Source: Bradyrhizobium sp. Rc3b (GTDB lineage: Bacteria > Pseudomonadota > Alphaproteobacteria > Rhizobiales > Xanthobacteraceae). From it: a DNA stretch of 64,000 nt. Positions 11,278 through 19,701 of this stretch are shown here, piece by piece. A program made the translations under genes and the position numbers. The notes below the pieces were generated by a model. That model was not told where the DNA came from. It did no database searches and saw only the letters and a list, made by a program, of their open reading frames with translations. Numbering within the stretch: the first letter of the stretch is position 1; each line of letters begins with the position of its first letter. The stretch covers positions 186,001 through 250,000 of the forward strand of contig NZ_FOUS01000014.1 of assembly GCF_900114915.1 (NCBI RefSeq), written 5' to 3'.

Positions 11278-11343
11278 CGAGAGCACATTTTTCCGGCGCG
11301 ATGCTAGGGAGCTGCCCGACGCCAACGCCAATCGGGATGACCC

Positions 11344-12360
11344 ATGAAGCTGGACAAATTTCCGCGCTATCCTTTGACCTTCGGCCCGACGCCCATCGAG
11401 AAGCTGGAGCGGCTGTCCAAACATCTCGGCGGCAATGTCGAGGTCTATGCCAAGCGCGAGGACTGCAATTCCGGCCTCGCCTATGGTGGCAACAAGCTGC
11501 GCAAGCTCGAATACATCATCCCCGATGCGATCGCCTCCAACGCCGACACGCTGGTCTCGATCGGCGGCGTGCAGTCGAACCACACCCGCATGATCGCCGC
11601 CGTCGCCGCCAAGATCGGCATGAAGTGCCGCCTGGTGCAGGAAGCCTGGGTGCCGCACGAGGACGCCGTCTATGACCGCGTCGGCAACATCATGCTCTCG
11701 CGCATCATGGGCGCCGACGTGCGCCTGGTCGACGACGGCTTCGACATCGGCATCCGCAAGAGCTGGGAACAGGCGATCGAGGAAGTGAAAGCAGCGGGCG
11801 GCAAGCCTTACGCGATTCCGGCCGGCGCCTCCGTGCACAAGTTCGGCGGCCTTGGCTATGTCGGCTTCGCCGAAGAGGTGCGCAAGCAGGAGAAAGAGCT
11901 CGGCTTCACGTTCGACTACATCGTCGTCTGCACGGTGACTGGCTCCACCCATGCCGGCATGCTGGTCGGCTTCGCGGCCGATGGCCGCGCCCGCAAGGTG
12001 ATCGGCATCGATGCGTCCTTCACGCCCGCGCAGACCAAGGCGCAGGTGCTCGAGATCGCGCAGAACACGGCAAAACTCGTCGAGCTCGGCAAGGAGCTCG
12101 TCGCTGACGACGTCGTGCTGATCGAGGACTACGCCTACCCCGCCTACGGCGTGCCGTCGGAAGAGACCAAGGACGCGATCCGCCTGACCGCGCGTCTCGA
12201 AGGCATGATCACCGACCCCGTTTACGAGGGCAAGTCGATGCAGGGCCTGATCGACCTCGCGCAGAAGGGCTATTTCGAGAAGGGCGCGAAGATTCTGTAC
12301 GCCCATCTCGGCGGCGCGCCGGCGCTGAACGGGTACGCGTATGCGTTCCGGAACGGGTGA
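11344..12360 (+). CDS. acdS: 1-Aminocyclopropane-1-carboxylate deaminase AcdS
   Basis: PLP enzyme that splits ACC, the plant ethylene precursor, into 2-oxobutyrate and ammonia, lowering ethylene around roots and nodules. Length 338 residues, as in the family. All residues that separate true ACC deaminases from D-cysteine desulfhydrases are present at the expected positions: Lys51 (PLP), Ser78, Tyr268, Tyr294, Glu295 and Leu322. It acts in the cytoplasm; no signal peptide. The regulator acdR is divergent upstream with an operator-like direct repeat between. An inverted repeat beginning 30 bp after the stop probably ends the transcript. Confidence 0.97.
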   Translation: MKLDKFPRYPLTFGPTPIEKLERLSKHLGGNVEVYAKREDCNSGLAYGGNKLRKLEYIIPDAIASNADTLVSIGGVQSNHTRMIAAVAAKIGMKCRLVQEAWVPHEDAVYDRVGNIMLSRIMGADVRLVDDGFDIGIRKSWEQAIEEVKAAGGKPYAIPAGASVHKFGGLGYVGFAEEVRKQEKELGFTFDYIVVCTVTGSTHAGMLVGFAADGRARKVIGIDASFTPAQTKAQVLEIAQNTAKLVELGKELVADDVVLIEDYAYPAYGVPSEETKDAIRLTARLEGMITDPVYEGKSMQGLIDLAQKGYFEKGAKILYAHLGGAPALNGYAYAFRNG

Positions 12361-12390
12361 GTGAGGACATAGCTCTCGCCCGCTATCTTC

Positions 12391-12475
12391 GTAGCCCGGA
12401 TGGAGCGCAGCGTAATCCGGGACTCGCGAATGCGGAAAGACTGCCCCGGATTGCGCTACGCTCCATCCGGGCTAC
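12391..12475. repeat. Long inverted repeat between convergent acdS and recQ
   Basis: GTAGCCCGGATGGAGCGCAG at the left end is complementary to GCTACGCTCCATCCGGGCTA at the right end, with CGTAATCCGGG / CCCGGATTGCG continuing the arms. It could fold into a long hairpin and serve as a two-way terminator. Confidence 0.8.
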
Positions 12476-12486
12476 GTCATCTATTC

Positions 12487-14352
12487 CTACCTTGTCCTGA
12501 CGATCTGCAGCAGCTCGTCGCCGTAATGCTCGAGCTTCTTGTCGCCGATGCCGGGCACGTTGCGGAGCTCGTCGAGTGTCGTCGGCCAGGCCCGGACGAT
12601 GCCGTCGATGGTGGCATCGTGCAGCACCACATAGGCCGGCACGCCGCGCTCGCGCGCGACCTCCGAGCGCCATGAGCGCAGCCGCGCGCGCAGCTCGGGA
12701 TCGACATCGCCTTCCGGCGCGCCGGTCGCAGGCGCAAGGTCGCCGCGGCGGGATTTGCCGCGGCTTGCGCGAATGCGGGTGCCGGGCGCTTCCTCGCGCA
12801 GCCACACTTCGGTCTCACCGCGCAGCACGCCGCGCGCGGTCTCGGTCAGCTTCAGCGCGCCAAAGGCTTCGCTGTCGCTCTGCAAATGGCCCATCGCCAC
12901 CAGCTGCCGCAGCACGGTGCGCCACTGCTTTTCGTTGAGCTCGCGCCCGATGCCGAACACGGACAATTTGTCATGGCCGAACTGCGTCACCTTCTCGGTC
13001 AGGCGCCCCACCAGCACGTCGATCAGGTGCATCGCGCCGAAACGTTGCCCGGTGCGATAGACGCAGGACAACAGCTTCTGCGCCAGCACCTTGCCGTCGC
13101 GCATCTTCGGCGGCGTCAGGCAGTTGTCGCAATTGCCGCAGCTCTCGCCCATCACGATCTCGCCGAAATAGGCGAGCAGCCGCCGGCGCCGGCAGTGCGG
13201 CGTTTCGGCAAGGCCGACCAGCGCATCAAGCTTGCCGATCGAGACTCGCTTGAATTCGTCGGAGGCGCTGGATTCGTCGATCATGCGGCGCTGCTGCACG
13301 ATGTCGGAGAGCCCGTAGGCCATCCAGGCCGCCGACGGTTTGCCGTCGCGGCCGGCGCGGCCGGTCTCCTGGTAATAGGCCTCGATGCTCTTGGGCAGGT
13401 CGAGATGGGCGACGAAGCGTACATCGGGCTTGTCGATGCCCATGCCGAACGCGACGGTCGCGACGATGACGATGCCGTCCTCGTTGAGGAAGCGGTCCTG
13501 GTTGCGCGAGCGCACGCTGCTGTCGAGCCCGGCGTGATAGGGCAGCGCGGCAATGCCGGCCTCGTCGAGCGCGGCGGCGACCTCCTCGACACGGTTGCGG
13601 GACAGGCAATAGACCACGCCGGCGTCGCCGGCATGGCGCTCCCGGATGAACTCCTTCAGCTGCGACACCGCACTGCGCTTGTCGACGATCTCGTAGCGGA
13701 TGTTGGGCCGGTCGAAGCTGGAGACGAATTGCGGCGAGTCCGTTAGCTGAAGCCGCGCCACGATCTCCTTGCGCGTCAACTCGTCGGCGGTCGCGGTCAG
13801 CGCGATGCGCGGCACGTCCGGGAAGCGCTCGGCGATGATGGAGAGGCCGACATATTCGGGGCGGAAGTCATGGCCCCATTGCGAGACGCAATGCGCCTCG
13901 TCGATCGCGAACAGCGCCACCTTGGCCTGCGCCAGCAGCGAGAGGCAGCGCGGCGTCACCAGGCGTTCCGGCGCAACATAGAGCAGATCGAGATCGCCCG
14001 CGAGCAGGCGCCGCTCGATGTCGGAGGCTTCCTGGAAGCTCAGCGACGAGTTCAACGCAGCGGCGTTGACGCCGGCCTCGATCAGGCCCGCGACCTGGTC
14101 GCGCATCAAGGCGATCAACGGCGACACCACGATGCCGCAGCCTTCGCGCAGCAGCGACGGCAGCTGATAGCACAGCGACTTGCCGCCGCCGGTCGGCATC
14201 AGCACCAGGCAATTGCCGCCGTCGGTGACGTGCCGGATGATCTCGCCCTGCGCGCCACGAAAACCCGGCAGGCCGAATACCGAATGCAGCACCGACAGCG
14301 CGTCACGGCCGTTGGCCGGCGCAGGTCGCGGAGCGGTGGAAGGGGCTGACAT
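12487..14352 (-). CDS. recQ: ATP-dependent DNA helicase RecQ
   Basis: 3'-5' DNA helicase of recombination and fork repair, 621 residues. Order: helicase domain 1 with Walker A MPTGGGKS (about 52-59) and DEAH box followed by the aromatic loop HCVSQWGHDFRPEY; helicase domain 2 with ATVAFGMGIDKPDVRFV and QETGRAGRDG; zinc-binding region ending CGNCDNC; winged helix; and a C-terminal HRDC domain ending NVPGIGDKKLEHYGDE. A basic linker (about residues 525-540, including RIRASRGKSRRG) sits between winged helix and HRDC. All catalytic motifs are intact. It is convergent with acdS. Confidence 0.97.
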   Translation of the reverse strand: MSAPSTAPRPAPANGRDALSVLHSVFGLPGFRGAQGEIIRHVTDGGNCLVLMPTGGGKSLCYQLPSLLREGCGIVVSPLIALMRDQVAGLIEAGVNAAALNSSLSFQEASDIERRLLAGDLDLLYVAPERLVTPRCLSLLAQAKVALFAIDEAHCVSQWGHDFRPEYVGLSIIAERFPDVPRIALTATADELTRKEIVARLQLTDSPQFVSSFDRPNIRYEIVDKRSAVSQLKEFIRERHAGDAGVVYCLSRNRVEEVAAALDEAGIAALPYHAGLDSSVRSRNQDRFLNEDGIVIVATVAFGMGIDKPDVRFVAHLDLPKSIEAYYQETGRAGRDGKPSAAWMAYGLSDIVQQRRMIDESSASDEFKRVSIGKLDALVGLAETPHCRRRRLLAYFGEIVMGESCGNCDNCLTPPKMRDGKVLAQKLLSCVYRTGQRFGAMHLIDVLVGRLTEKVTQFGHDKLSVFGIGRELNEKQWRTVLRQLVAMGHLQSDSEAFGALKLTETARGVLRGETEVWLREEAPGTRIRASRGKSRRGDLAPATGAPEGDVDPELRARLRSWRSEVARERGVPAYVVLHDATIDGIVRAWPTTLDELRNVPGIGDKKLEHYGDELLQIVRTR

Positions 14353-14436
14353 GAGAGGGCTGGAACCAAGGCCGTGAGATTCGTCACAAGGCCAGTCGCA
14401 TGGCGGCGCGGGCGTGGCAAGCCCATCTTCTACCGA

Positions 14437-14460
14437 CCTCTCCCCGCAAGCGGGGAGAGG
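14437..14460 (-). terminator. Perfect 10-bp hairpin after the deacetylase gene
   Basis: CCTCTCCCCG-CAAG-CGGGGAGAGG lies ten bases past the stop of the deacetylase gene, between it and the start region of recQ. There is no clear U tract on the minus strand, so termination is likely but may be factor-dependent; it could also be a short member of the genome's palindromic repeats. Confidence 0.55.
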
Positions 14461-14470
14461 TGAAAAAAAG

Positions 14471-15256
14471 CTACGCCCCGATCCTGCGCAGCGCTTCCGC
14501 GACCGTCACGATCGGCATGTTGCGCTGTCCGGCCGCCTCCAGCGCGTGGCGCATCAGGCCCGGGGTGCAGCCATAGGGGCTCGGCGCGTCCGCGACGTCA
14601 TGGCCGTAGAAGATCAGCCATCCACCGCTCGCGACCGCCTCGTCGAAATAGCGATCGACGCCTGCCGTGTCGATCTCGCAATCGACCAAAGGCGACGCAC
14701 GCAGGAACTGGAGATCGATGACGTCGCTGTTGACGCCGGGAAGGATGCCGCGCGCCGAACGGAACGCCCTGGCGAGCTGCGGCTTGCGCCAGACAGAGGC
14801 AATCCCATAGGGATAGGCGAAGTTCTCCAGATTGATCGAGGAATCGATACTACGAAAATAAGTGCGGTTCCGCTCGATCTCGCGAGCCATCGCGGCCTCG
14901 TCGAGCTTGGCCGAGCTCTGGTGCGAGAAGGTGTGGCAGGCAATCTCGTGACCGGCGCGGTGAAGCCGCACGATCGCGTCATCCGACAGGCCGTGCCAAT
15001 GATCTGACGGCTGGCCGATCAGGCTGCCGGCGAGATAGAACGTACCGCGGCCGCCATGCTCTTCCAGGAGCGCGGCGCCTTCGCCTGCAGCGCTATCCGG
15101 GGCATCATCGAAGGTGAAGCTCACGATCGGCGCATGCGCGGGCAGCCGATGCGGCGCGGCGCGGAAATGCCGGGCCAGCCGATTGCTCACGCGTCCCTGG
15201 AGTGCCGACCACACGACTGCGTTTCCCGTGATTGACGTATGTCTGTACTGAAACAT
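14471..15256 (-). CDS. Polysaccharide deacetylase family protein
   Basis: NodB-homology (carbohydrate esterase 4) fold, 261 residues. Motif 1 is FTFDDAP (about 48-54) with the catalytic base Asp and metal Asp; motif 2 is HEIACHTFSH, giving the metal-binding H-x-x-x-H arrangement. Later NFAYPYG carries the arginine/proline region. No signal peptide is seen, so it may act on a cytoplasmic or lipid-linked sugar. The gene follows metA on the same strand with a 60-bp gap and may share its transcript, although no functional link is apparent. Chitooligosaccharide (Nod factor) activity is not implied: the nodulation genes are absent here. Confidence 0.8.
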   Translation of the reverse strand: MFQYRHTSITGNAVVWSALQGRVSNRLARHFRAAPHRLPAHAPIVSFTFDDAPDSAAGEGAALLEEHGGRGTFYLAGSLIGQPSDHWHGLSDDAIVRLHRAGHEIACHTFSHQSSAKLDEAAMAREIERNRTYFRSIDSSINLENFAYPYGIASVWRKPQLARAFRSARGILPGVNSDVIDLQFLRASPLVDCEIDTAGVDRYFDEAVASGGWLIFYGHDVADAPSPYGCTPGLMRHALEAAGQRNMPIVTVAEALRRIGA

Positions 15257-15316
15257 TCGCGCGCTGGTCGAGGCAAGCCTAACGCTTGGGTAATCCTAAC
15301 GCGGCACCAATATCGG

Positions 15317-16315
15317 CTAACGCGCAAGGACCGGCGCTTCGGCTTTCATACTGAGATATTGCAGCCAATTGCGAAAAAGCACCTCGGCGGCGCTGCCGGC
15401 GCCGATGTCGGCGCGCAAACTCAGCCCGGGTAACTCGTTGGTGAGCGCCGGATGGCGCTGGTGGGCCGCCTTCTTCTCGAAGCGGACCAATTTCTCTTCC
15501 GTCGCTGCGTCAAAATAGCTCACGGGCAGCCGCGGATAGTTCTCGCGCTCCCGCGCAAGATAGCGACCGATGTCGCGCAGATATTCGCGCTGGAGCGACA
15601 GCGCGTCATATTCCGGATGCCCCTGGAAGAACACGAACCGGCTGGCATATTGGCGCACGAAAACGTCGACGCCGGCCTCAGCCGAGCGTGTCAGCACCTG
15701 ATAACCGGCCTGCACTAGATCGCTCTCCGCGATCTCGTTCAGGCGCGAATGCGACACCTTCAAAGGCGCCGGCGCGGCGCGCGTCAGCGCATCGCTCGTC
15801 ACGGCGTCGCAATCGAAGATACCGTGACATTTGGCTGGCAGGCGCCGCCGCTCGATGCCGTCGAGATGCAGCACCGCCGCATGCGCGGCAAGACACGACC
15901 AGATCGTCGAGCGCGTGTTGGCCTTGGCCCAGTCAATGAGGTCGGCGAGGTCGCGCCAATACGGCTCCTGGTCGAGTTCGGGCGCGACCGGCTCGGCGCC
16001 CGTCACGATCAGCCCGTCGAATTTCTGGCGCTTGAGATCGGACAAGTCTGAATATTCGCTCTCGACATGCCACTTCGCTTCCGGCGAGCGCTTCACGCTG
16101 GGCAGCGAGAAGCAGTGGAAGCGAATGCGGCGCGGACCGGCCGCAGCCTGAAGCAGCTTCAAGAATTGACGCTCGGTCGCCTTCAGCGCCGGATCCGGCA
16201 TGTTGTTGACGAGCCCGATCGTGAGCTCGCCGCCGTGATCGCGCGCAAGATCGCGCTCGGCCGGCACCAGCGCCGGGCTCGAGATGACTTGATCCCTGTC
16301 GATCAAGATCGTCAT
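15317..16315 (-). CDS. metA: Homoserine O-acyltransferase, MetA family
   Basis: Activates homoserine with acetyl- or succinyl-CoA in methionine synthesis. The 332-residue product has the class I glutamine-amidotransferase-like fold of MetA: ELTIGLVNNMPDPALKATERQF near the N-terminus, the nucleophile cysteine in WSCLAAHAAVLHLDG, and the catalytic His-x-Glu in FFQGHPEYD. The acyl donor cannot be assigned, since it depends on a single residue that varies within the family. The gene starts 13 bp after metY on the same strand; the pair gives direct sulfhydrylation of O-acylhomoserine. Confidence 0.85.
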   Translation of the reverse strand: MTILIDRDQVISSPALVPAERDLARDHGGELTIGLVNNMPDPALKATERQFLKLLQAAAGPRRIRFHCFSLPSVKRSPEAKWHVESEYSDLSDLKRQKFDGLIVTGAEPVAPELDQEPYWRDLADLIDWAKANTRSTIWSCLAAHAAVLHLDGIERRRLPAKCHGIFDCDAVTSDALTRAAPAPLKVSHSRLNEIAESDLVQAGYQVLTRSAEAGVDVFVRQYASRFVFFQGHPEYDALSLQREYLRDIGRYLARERENYPRLPVSYFDAATEEKLVRFEKKAAHQRHPALTNELPGLSLRADIGAGSAAEVLFRNWLQYLSMKAEAPVLAR

Positions 16316-16327
16316 TGGCGCCGTCGC

Positions 16328-17629
16328 CTACTCCGCGGCCTCGAGGCGCGCTGACCGGCAGGCCTTGTCCAGCGCCTGGTCGATGTCCTCGATGATGTCA
16401 GAGACATGCTCGATGCCGATCGACAGACGGATCGTCTCCGGCAGCACGCCGGCGACGCGCTGCTGCTCTGCCGACATCTGCCGATGGGTGGTCGAGGCCG
16501 GATGGCAGGCCAGCGACTTGGCATCGCCGATATTGACGAGGCGCGTGATCAGCTTCAGCGCATCATAGAAGGACTTGCCCGCCTCCATCCCGCCTTTGAT
16601 GCCGAAGGTGAACAGCGAGGAGGCGTTGCCATCGAGATATTTCTGCACCAGCGGATAATACGGGCTGTCGGGAAAGCCGGTGTAATTGACCCAGGCGACG
16701 CGCGGATCCTGGCGGAGGAATTCGGCGACCTTGCGCGCGTTCTCGACATGGCGCTCCATGCGCAGCGCCACGGTCTCGATGCCCTGCAGCAGCAGGAAGG
16801 CGTTGAACGGCGACAGCACCGAGCCCATGGTGCGCTGATAGACGCTGCGCGCCCGCTCGATATAGGCGGTGCGACCGAAGCGCTTGGCATAGACGAGGCC
16901 GTGATAGGAGGCATCCGGCTTGTTGTAGGCCGGGAAACGGTCGGCGTATTTCGCCCACGGGAAGTTCCCGGAATCGACGATCGCGCCGCCGAGCGTGGTG
17001 CCGTGACCGCCGAGGAACTTGGTCAACGAGTGCACGGCGATGTCGGCGCCGTAGTCGAACGGCCTCAGCAGGATCGGGGTTGCGACGGTGTTGTCGACGA
17101 TCAGCGGCACGCCATGCGCATGCGCGACCTTGGCCAGCGCCTCGATGTCGCAGACATTGCCGGCGGGATTGCCGATGGTCTCGGCGAACACCGCGCGGGT
17201 ATTCTCGTCGATCAGCTTCTCGACCGCCTCCGGCTTGTCGCTCTCGGCGAAGCGGCCGGTGATGCCCTGCCGCGGCAGGATGTGTGAGAGCAGCGTATGC
17301 GTGGTGCCGTAAAGCTGCGGCATGGAAACGATGTTGCCGCCGTGATCGGCGACGTTGACGAAGGCGAAATGCAGCGCCGCCTGGCCGGTCGCGACCGCGA
17401 GTGCACCGACGCCGCCTTCGAGCTGCGCGATGCGCTTCTCCAGCACCGCGCTGGTGGGGTTGGCGATGCGGCTGTAGCGAAAACCCTCGGCCTCGAGATT
17501 GAAGAGCGCCGCGCCGTGATCGGCGCTGTCGAAAGCGTAGGCCGCGGTCTGATAGATCGGCACTGCGACCGCGTGCGTGGTCGCTTCGGGTTCGTAGCCG
17601 GCGTGAATAGCGATCGTCTCGTTGCGCAT
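16328..17629 (-). CDS. metY: O-acetylhomoserine sulfhydrylase (aminocarboxypropyltransferase)
   Basis: Makes homocysteine from O-acylhomoserine and sulfide, a Cys/Met-metabolism PLP enzyme (gamma-synthase family). Length 433 residues, longer than MetB/MetC types and typical of MetY. PLP lysine is Lys204 in HSLTKFLGGHG; RYSRIANPT binds the phosphate of the partner subunit. I chose the ATG at 17629 because GGAGG lies seven bases upstream; a longer frame has no such site. It heads an operon with metA. A stable hairpin in its leader may be regulatory; no SAM riboswitch consensus was found. Confidence 0.92.
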   Translation of the reverse strand: MRNETIAIHAGYEPEATTHAVAVPIYQTAAYAFDSADHGAALFNLEAEGFRYSRIANPTSAVLEKRIAQLEGGVGALAVATGQAALHFAFVNVADHGGNIVSMPQLYGTTHTLLSHILPRQGITGRFAESDKPEAVEKLIDENTRAVFAETIGNPAGNVCDIEALAKVAHAHGVPLIVDNTVATPILLRPFDYGADIAVHSLTKFLGGHGTTLGGAIVDSGNFPWAKYADRFPAYNKPDASYHGLVYAKRFGRTAYIERARSVYQRTMGSVLSPFNAFLLLQGIETVALRMERHVENARKVAEFLRQDPRVAWVNYTGFPDSPYYPLVQKYLDGNASSLFTFGIKGGMEAGKSFYDALKLITRLVNIGDAKSLACHPASTTHRQMSAEQQRVAGVLPETIRLSIGIEHVSDIIEDIDQALDKACRSARLEAAE

Positions 17630-17685
17630 CGTGCCACCTCCGCGTGGGGCGGGCCGCACTTATTGGCCTGTATGAGGCATGTGCG

Positions 17686-17729
17686 TTGTCCGCCGCCCCC
17701 GTGTTAGAGGCGGGTGGTAAAGCGGACAA
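17686..17729 (-). promoter_or_regulatory. Stem-loop in the metY leader
   Basis: TTGTCCGC and GCGGACAA are perfectly complementary outer arms; CGCCC / GGGCG pairs inside. It lies 57-100 bases before the metY start, so it would be in the leader RNA or over the promoter. It may be an attenuator, RNA element or regulator site; I cannot match it to a known SAM riboswitch. Confidence 0.45.
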
Positions 17730-17841
17730 TAATTCGCCTAGAGATCGAGGAAGTAACCCTAATGCTTGTCGGCGAATTGGCCGGAATCCGGGTTAAAGCC
17801 GATTAACGAAGTGCTGCTTTGGTGCGCCTCGCGAGGTCCCT

Positions 17842-17986
17842 TCCTTCTCCCCTTGTGAAGGTGGCGCGAAGTGCCGGATGAGGGGTCTCTCTCCGCGAAG
17901 TAATTTCCATAGAGTTCGCGGAGAGAGACCCCTCACCCGTCTCGCCGCTATGCGGCGAGCCACCCTCTCCCACAAGAGGAGAGGGT
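17842..17986. repeat. Long palindromic repeat, CCCTCTCCCC type (copy 2)
   Basis: Starts CCTTCTCCCCTTGTGAAGGT and ends ACCCTCTCCCACAAGAGGAG. The middle has GGGGTCTCTCTCCGCG, its complement CGCGGAGAGAGACCCC, and the CTCGCCGCTATGCGGCGAG block. It is related to copies at 4591-4728 and 24754-24907 and lies between convergently placed amidase 3' end and metY leader. Confidence 0.85.
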
Positions 17987-18018
17987 GAGACTGTCAATGC
18001 GGCGATAACCGGCTTGGA

Positions 18019-19581
18019 CTAGGCCATGCTCTCCCACAGCCGATGCGCGAGCACGCCGGCGCGCTTCTCGATCGCGGCCGCTGCGTCGAGCGCGAGGTCC
18101 TCGCGATAGCGCCCGGCAATGAGCTGCACGCCGATCGGCTTGCCGTCGTGGAGGGCCACCGGCACCACGGCGCCGGGCAGGCCCAGCACGTTGATCGCGG
18201 AGATGAAGCGGATCTCGCCCCAGAAGATCTCGCGCACGCGCTCGGGGCTGACGGTATCCTCGCGCGGGCCCGGCGTCGGCTTCACCGTGGTCGGCGCCAG
18301 AACGACCGGATACTCCTCGAAGAACAATTGCCAGGCGCGAATGTGGCCGTTGCGCGCGGCGGTCGCCTGCATCCAGGCATTGAGATCGAGCACGTTGGCC
18401 TTGGCCTTCATGCCGCCCCACGCCTTGTGGAAATCCTCGGAGGTGACCTTCAGCATGCCGGCCTCCTGCATCACCACGGTCTCGTTGGTGATGATGTCGC
18501 ACCAGGTCTGCCAGACGCCGTTGATGTCGGGCACCTCGACCTCGCTGACGCGATAGCCGGAACGTTCGAGATGGTCCGCGGCCTGGCGCAGCGCAGCGCC
18601 TACGGAGGGATCGACCTCCATGTCCTCGGGGATCTTGGCCAGCGCCACCTTGATCGGCCCCTTCGGCCTCTCGCCGACCAGCGGCGCCGGCACCCACCAG
18701 GGATCGCGCGGATCGCGCCGGCTCATCACCTCGAGCGCAAGGCGAACGTCGCCGACATGGCGGGCGAGCGGCCCCTGCGCCGACATCAGATGCGCCAGCA
18801 TCGGCCGCTCGGCGGTTGCGCTTGCGTTGAACGCGGGGATGCGTCCTTGCGTCGGCTTGATGGTGGCGACCCCATTGCAATGCGCGGGCCAGCGCAGCGA
18901 GCCGCCGATGTCATTGCCATGGGCGATGGTGCCAATGCCGGCGGCGACCGCCGAACCCGCACCGCCCGACGACCCGCCGCAGGTGATGTCGGGATCCCAG
19001 GGATTGAGCGTCAGCCCGTGCAGGGGATTGTCGGTAAAACCGCGAAAGGAGAATTCCGGCGTGTTGGTGAGCCCGATGACGATCGCACCGGCCTTCTTCA
19101 GGTTGCGCACCACGGGCGCATCCGACGGCGCGACCAGGTCCTCATTGGCGGGCACGCCGTTGAAGTTCGGCCGGCCCTCGTAGTCGACGTTTTCCTTGAT
19201 GGTGATCGGCACGCCGTGCAGAAGGCCGAGCTCGCCGCCCTTGGCGCGCTGCTTGTCCGCGGCATGCGCAGCCTTCAACGCCTCTTCCGAGAGATCGACG
19301 ACGACCGCGTTCAGCTTCGGATTGACGGCGCGCATCCGTTCGAGATGCGCTTCGACGGTCTCGACGGCGGAGATTGCGCCGGAGCGGATTGCAGCCGCGG
19401 TCTCCACCGCCGACCATTGCCAGGCCGGTCCCTTGGGGCGGCGCGATGAAGCCAGCTTGAGCCCCGCGGCCTTCTTCGCAACGACGGCCTTGCGGCTTGC
19501 GCTGGTCTTGCTCAAGGTTTTCGCCGGTTTCTTCGAAGCAGTCTTCTTCTTGGCAGTCTTCTTGGCTGTCTTCTTCGCCAC
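18019..19581 (-). CDS. Amidase-signature enzyme with Lys/Ala-rich N-terminal tail
   Basis: Hydrolyses an amide bond in an unknown small molecule. The amidase-signature Ser-cisSer-Lys triad is complete: Lys129 in PITIKENVD, cis-Ser204 in CGGSSGGAGSA and nucleophile Ser228 in GNDIGGSLRWPA, with the spacing (75 and 24) seen in fatty-acid amide hydrolase. The oddity is the first 50 residues, made mostly of Lys, Ala, Ser and Thr (MAKKTAKKTAKKKTASKK), resembling a bacterial histone-H1-like tail. A GTG start with AGGAG seven bases upstream supports this beginning. The tail could bind DNA or membranes, or be a start-site extension. Confidence 0.88.
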   Translation of the reverse strand: MAKKTAKKTAKKKTASKKPAKTLSKTSASRKAVVAKKAAGLKLASSRRPKGPAWQWSAVETAAAIRSGAISAVETVEAHLERMRAVNPKLNAVVVDLSEEALKAAHAADKQRAKGGELGLLHGVPITIKENVDYEGRPNFNGVPANEDLVAPSDAPVVRNLKKAGAIVIGLTNTPEFSFRGFTDNPLHGLTLNPWDPDITCGGSSGGAGSAVAAGIGTIAHGNDIGGSLRWPAHCNGVATIKPTQGRIPAFNASATAERPMLAHLMSAQGPLARHVGDVRLALEVMSRRDPRDPWWVPAPLVGERPKGPIKVALAKIPEDMEVDPSVGAALRQAADHLERSGYRVSEVEVPDINGVWQTWCDIITNETVVMQEAGMLKVTSEDFHKAWGGMKAKANVLDLNAWMQATAARNGHIRAWQLFFEEYPVVLAPTTVKPTPGPREDTVSPERVREIFWGEIRFISAINVLGLPGAVVPVALHDGKPIGVQLIAGRYREDLALDAAAAIEKRAGVLAHRLWESMA

Positions 19582-19701
19582 GTCGCATCTCCTGAAATTG
19601 CGCCGAGGAAGTTACGGATGGCGAAAGGATGTGTACAGGTGCGTTTTATGCATGGGCCAACGGCGCGACGCGGCGAATTGTCCGCGGTCGCGCCGCTTGC
19701 G

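Noticed and set aside
14471..15256. NodB chitooligosaccharide deacetylase
   Set aside because: Only the general CE4 fold is present; no nodA, nodC or nod box nearby, and the gene follows methionine genes.
17630..17800. SAM-II riboswitch before metY
   Set aside because: The consensus pseudoknot sequences were not found on the minus strand; only a simple stem-loop is visible.
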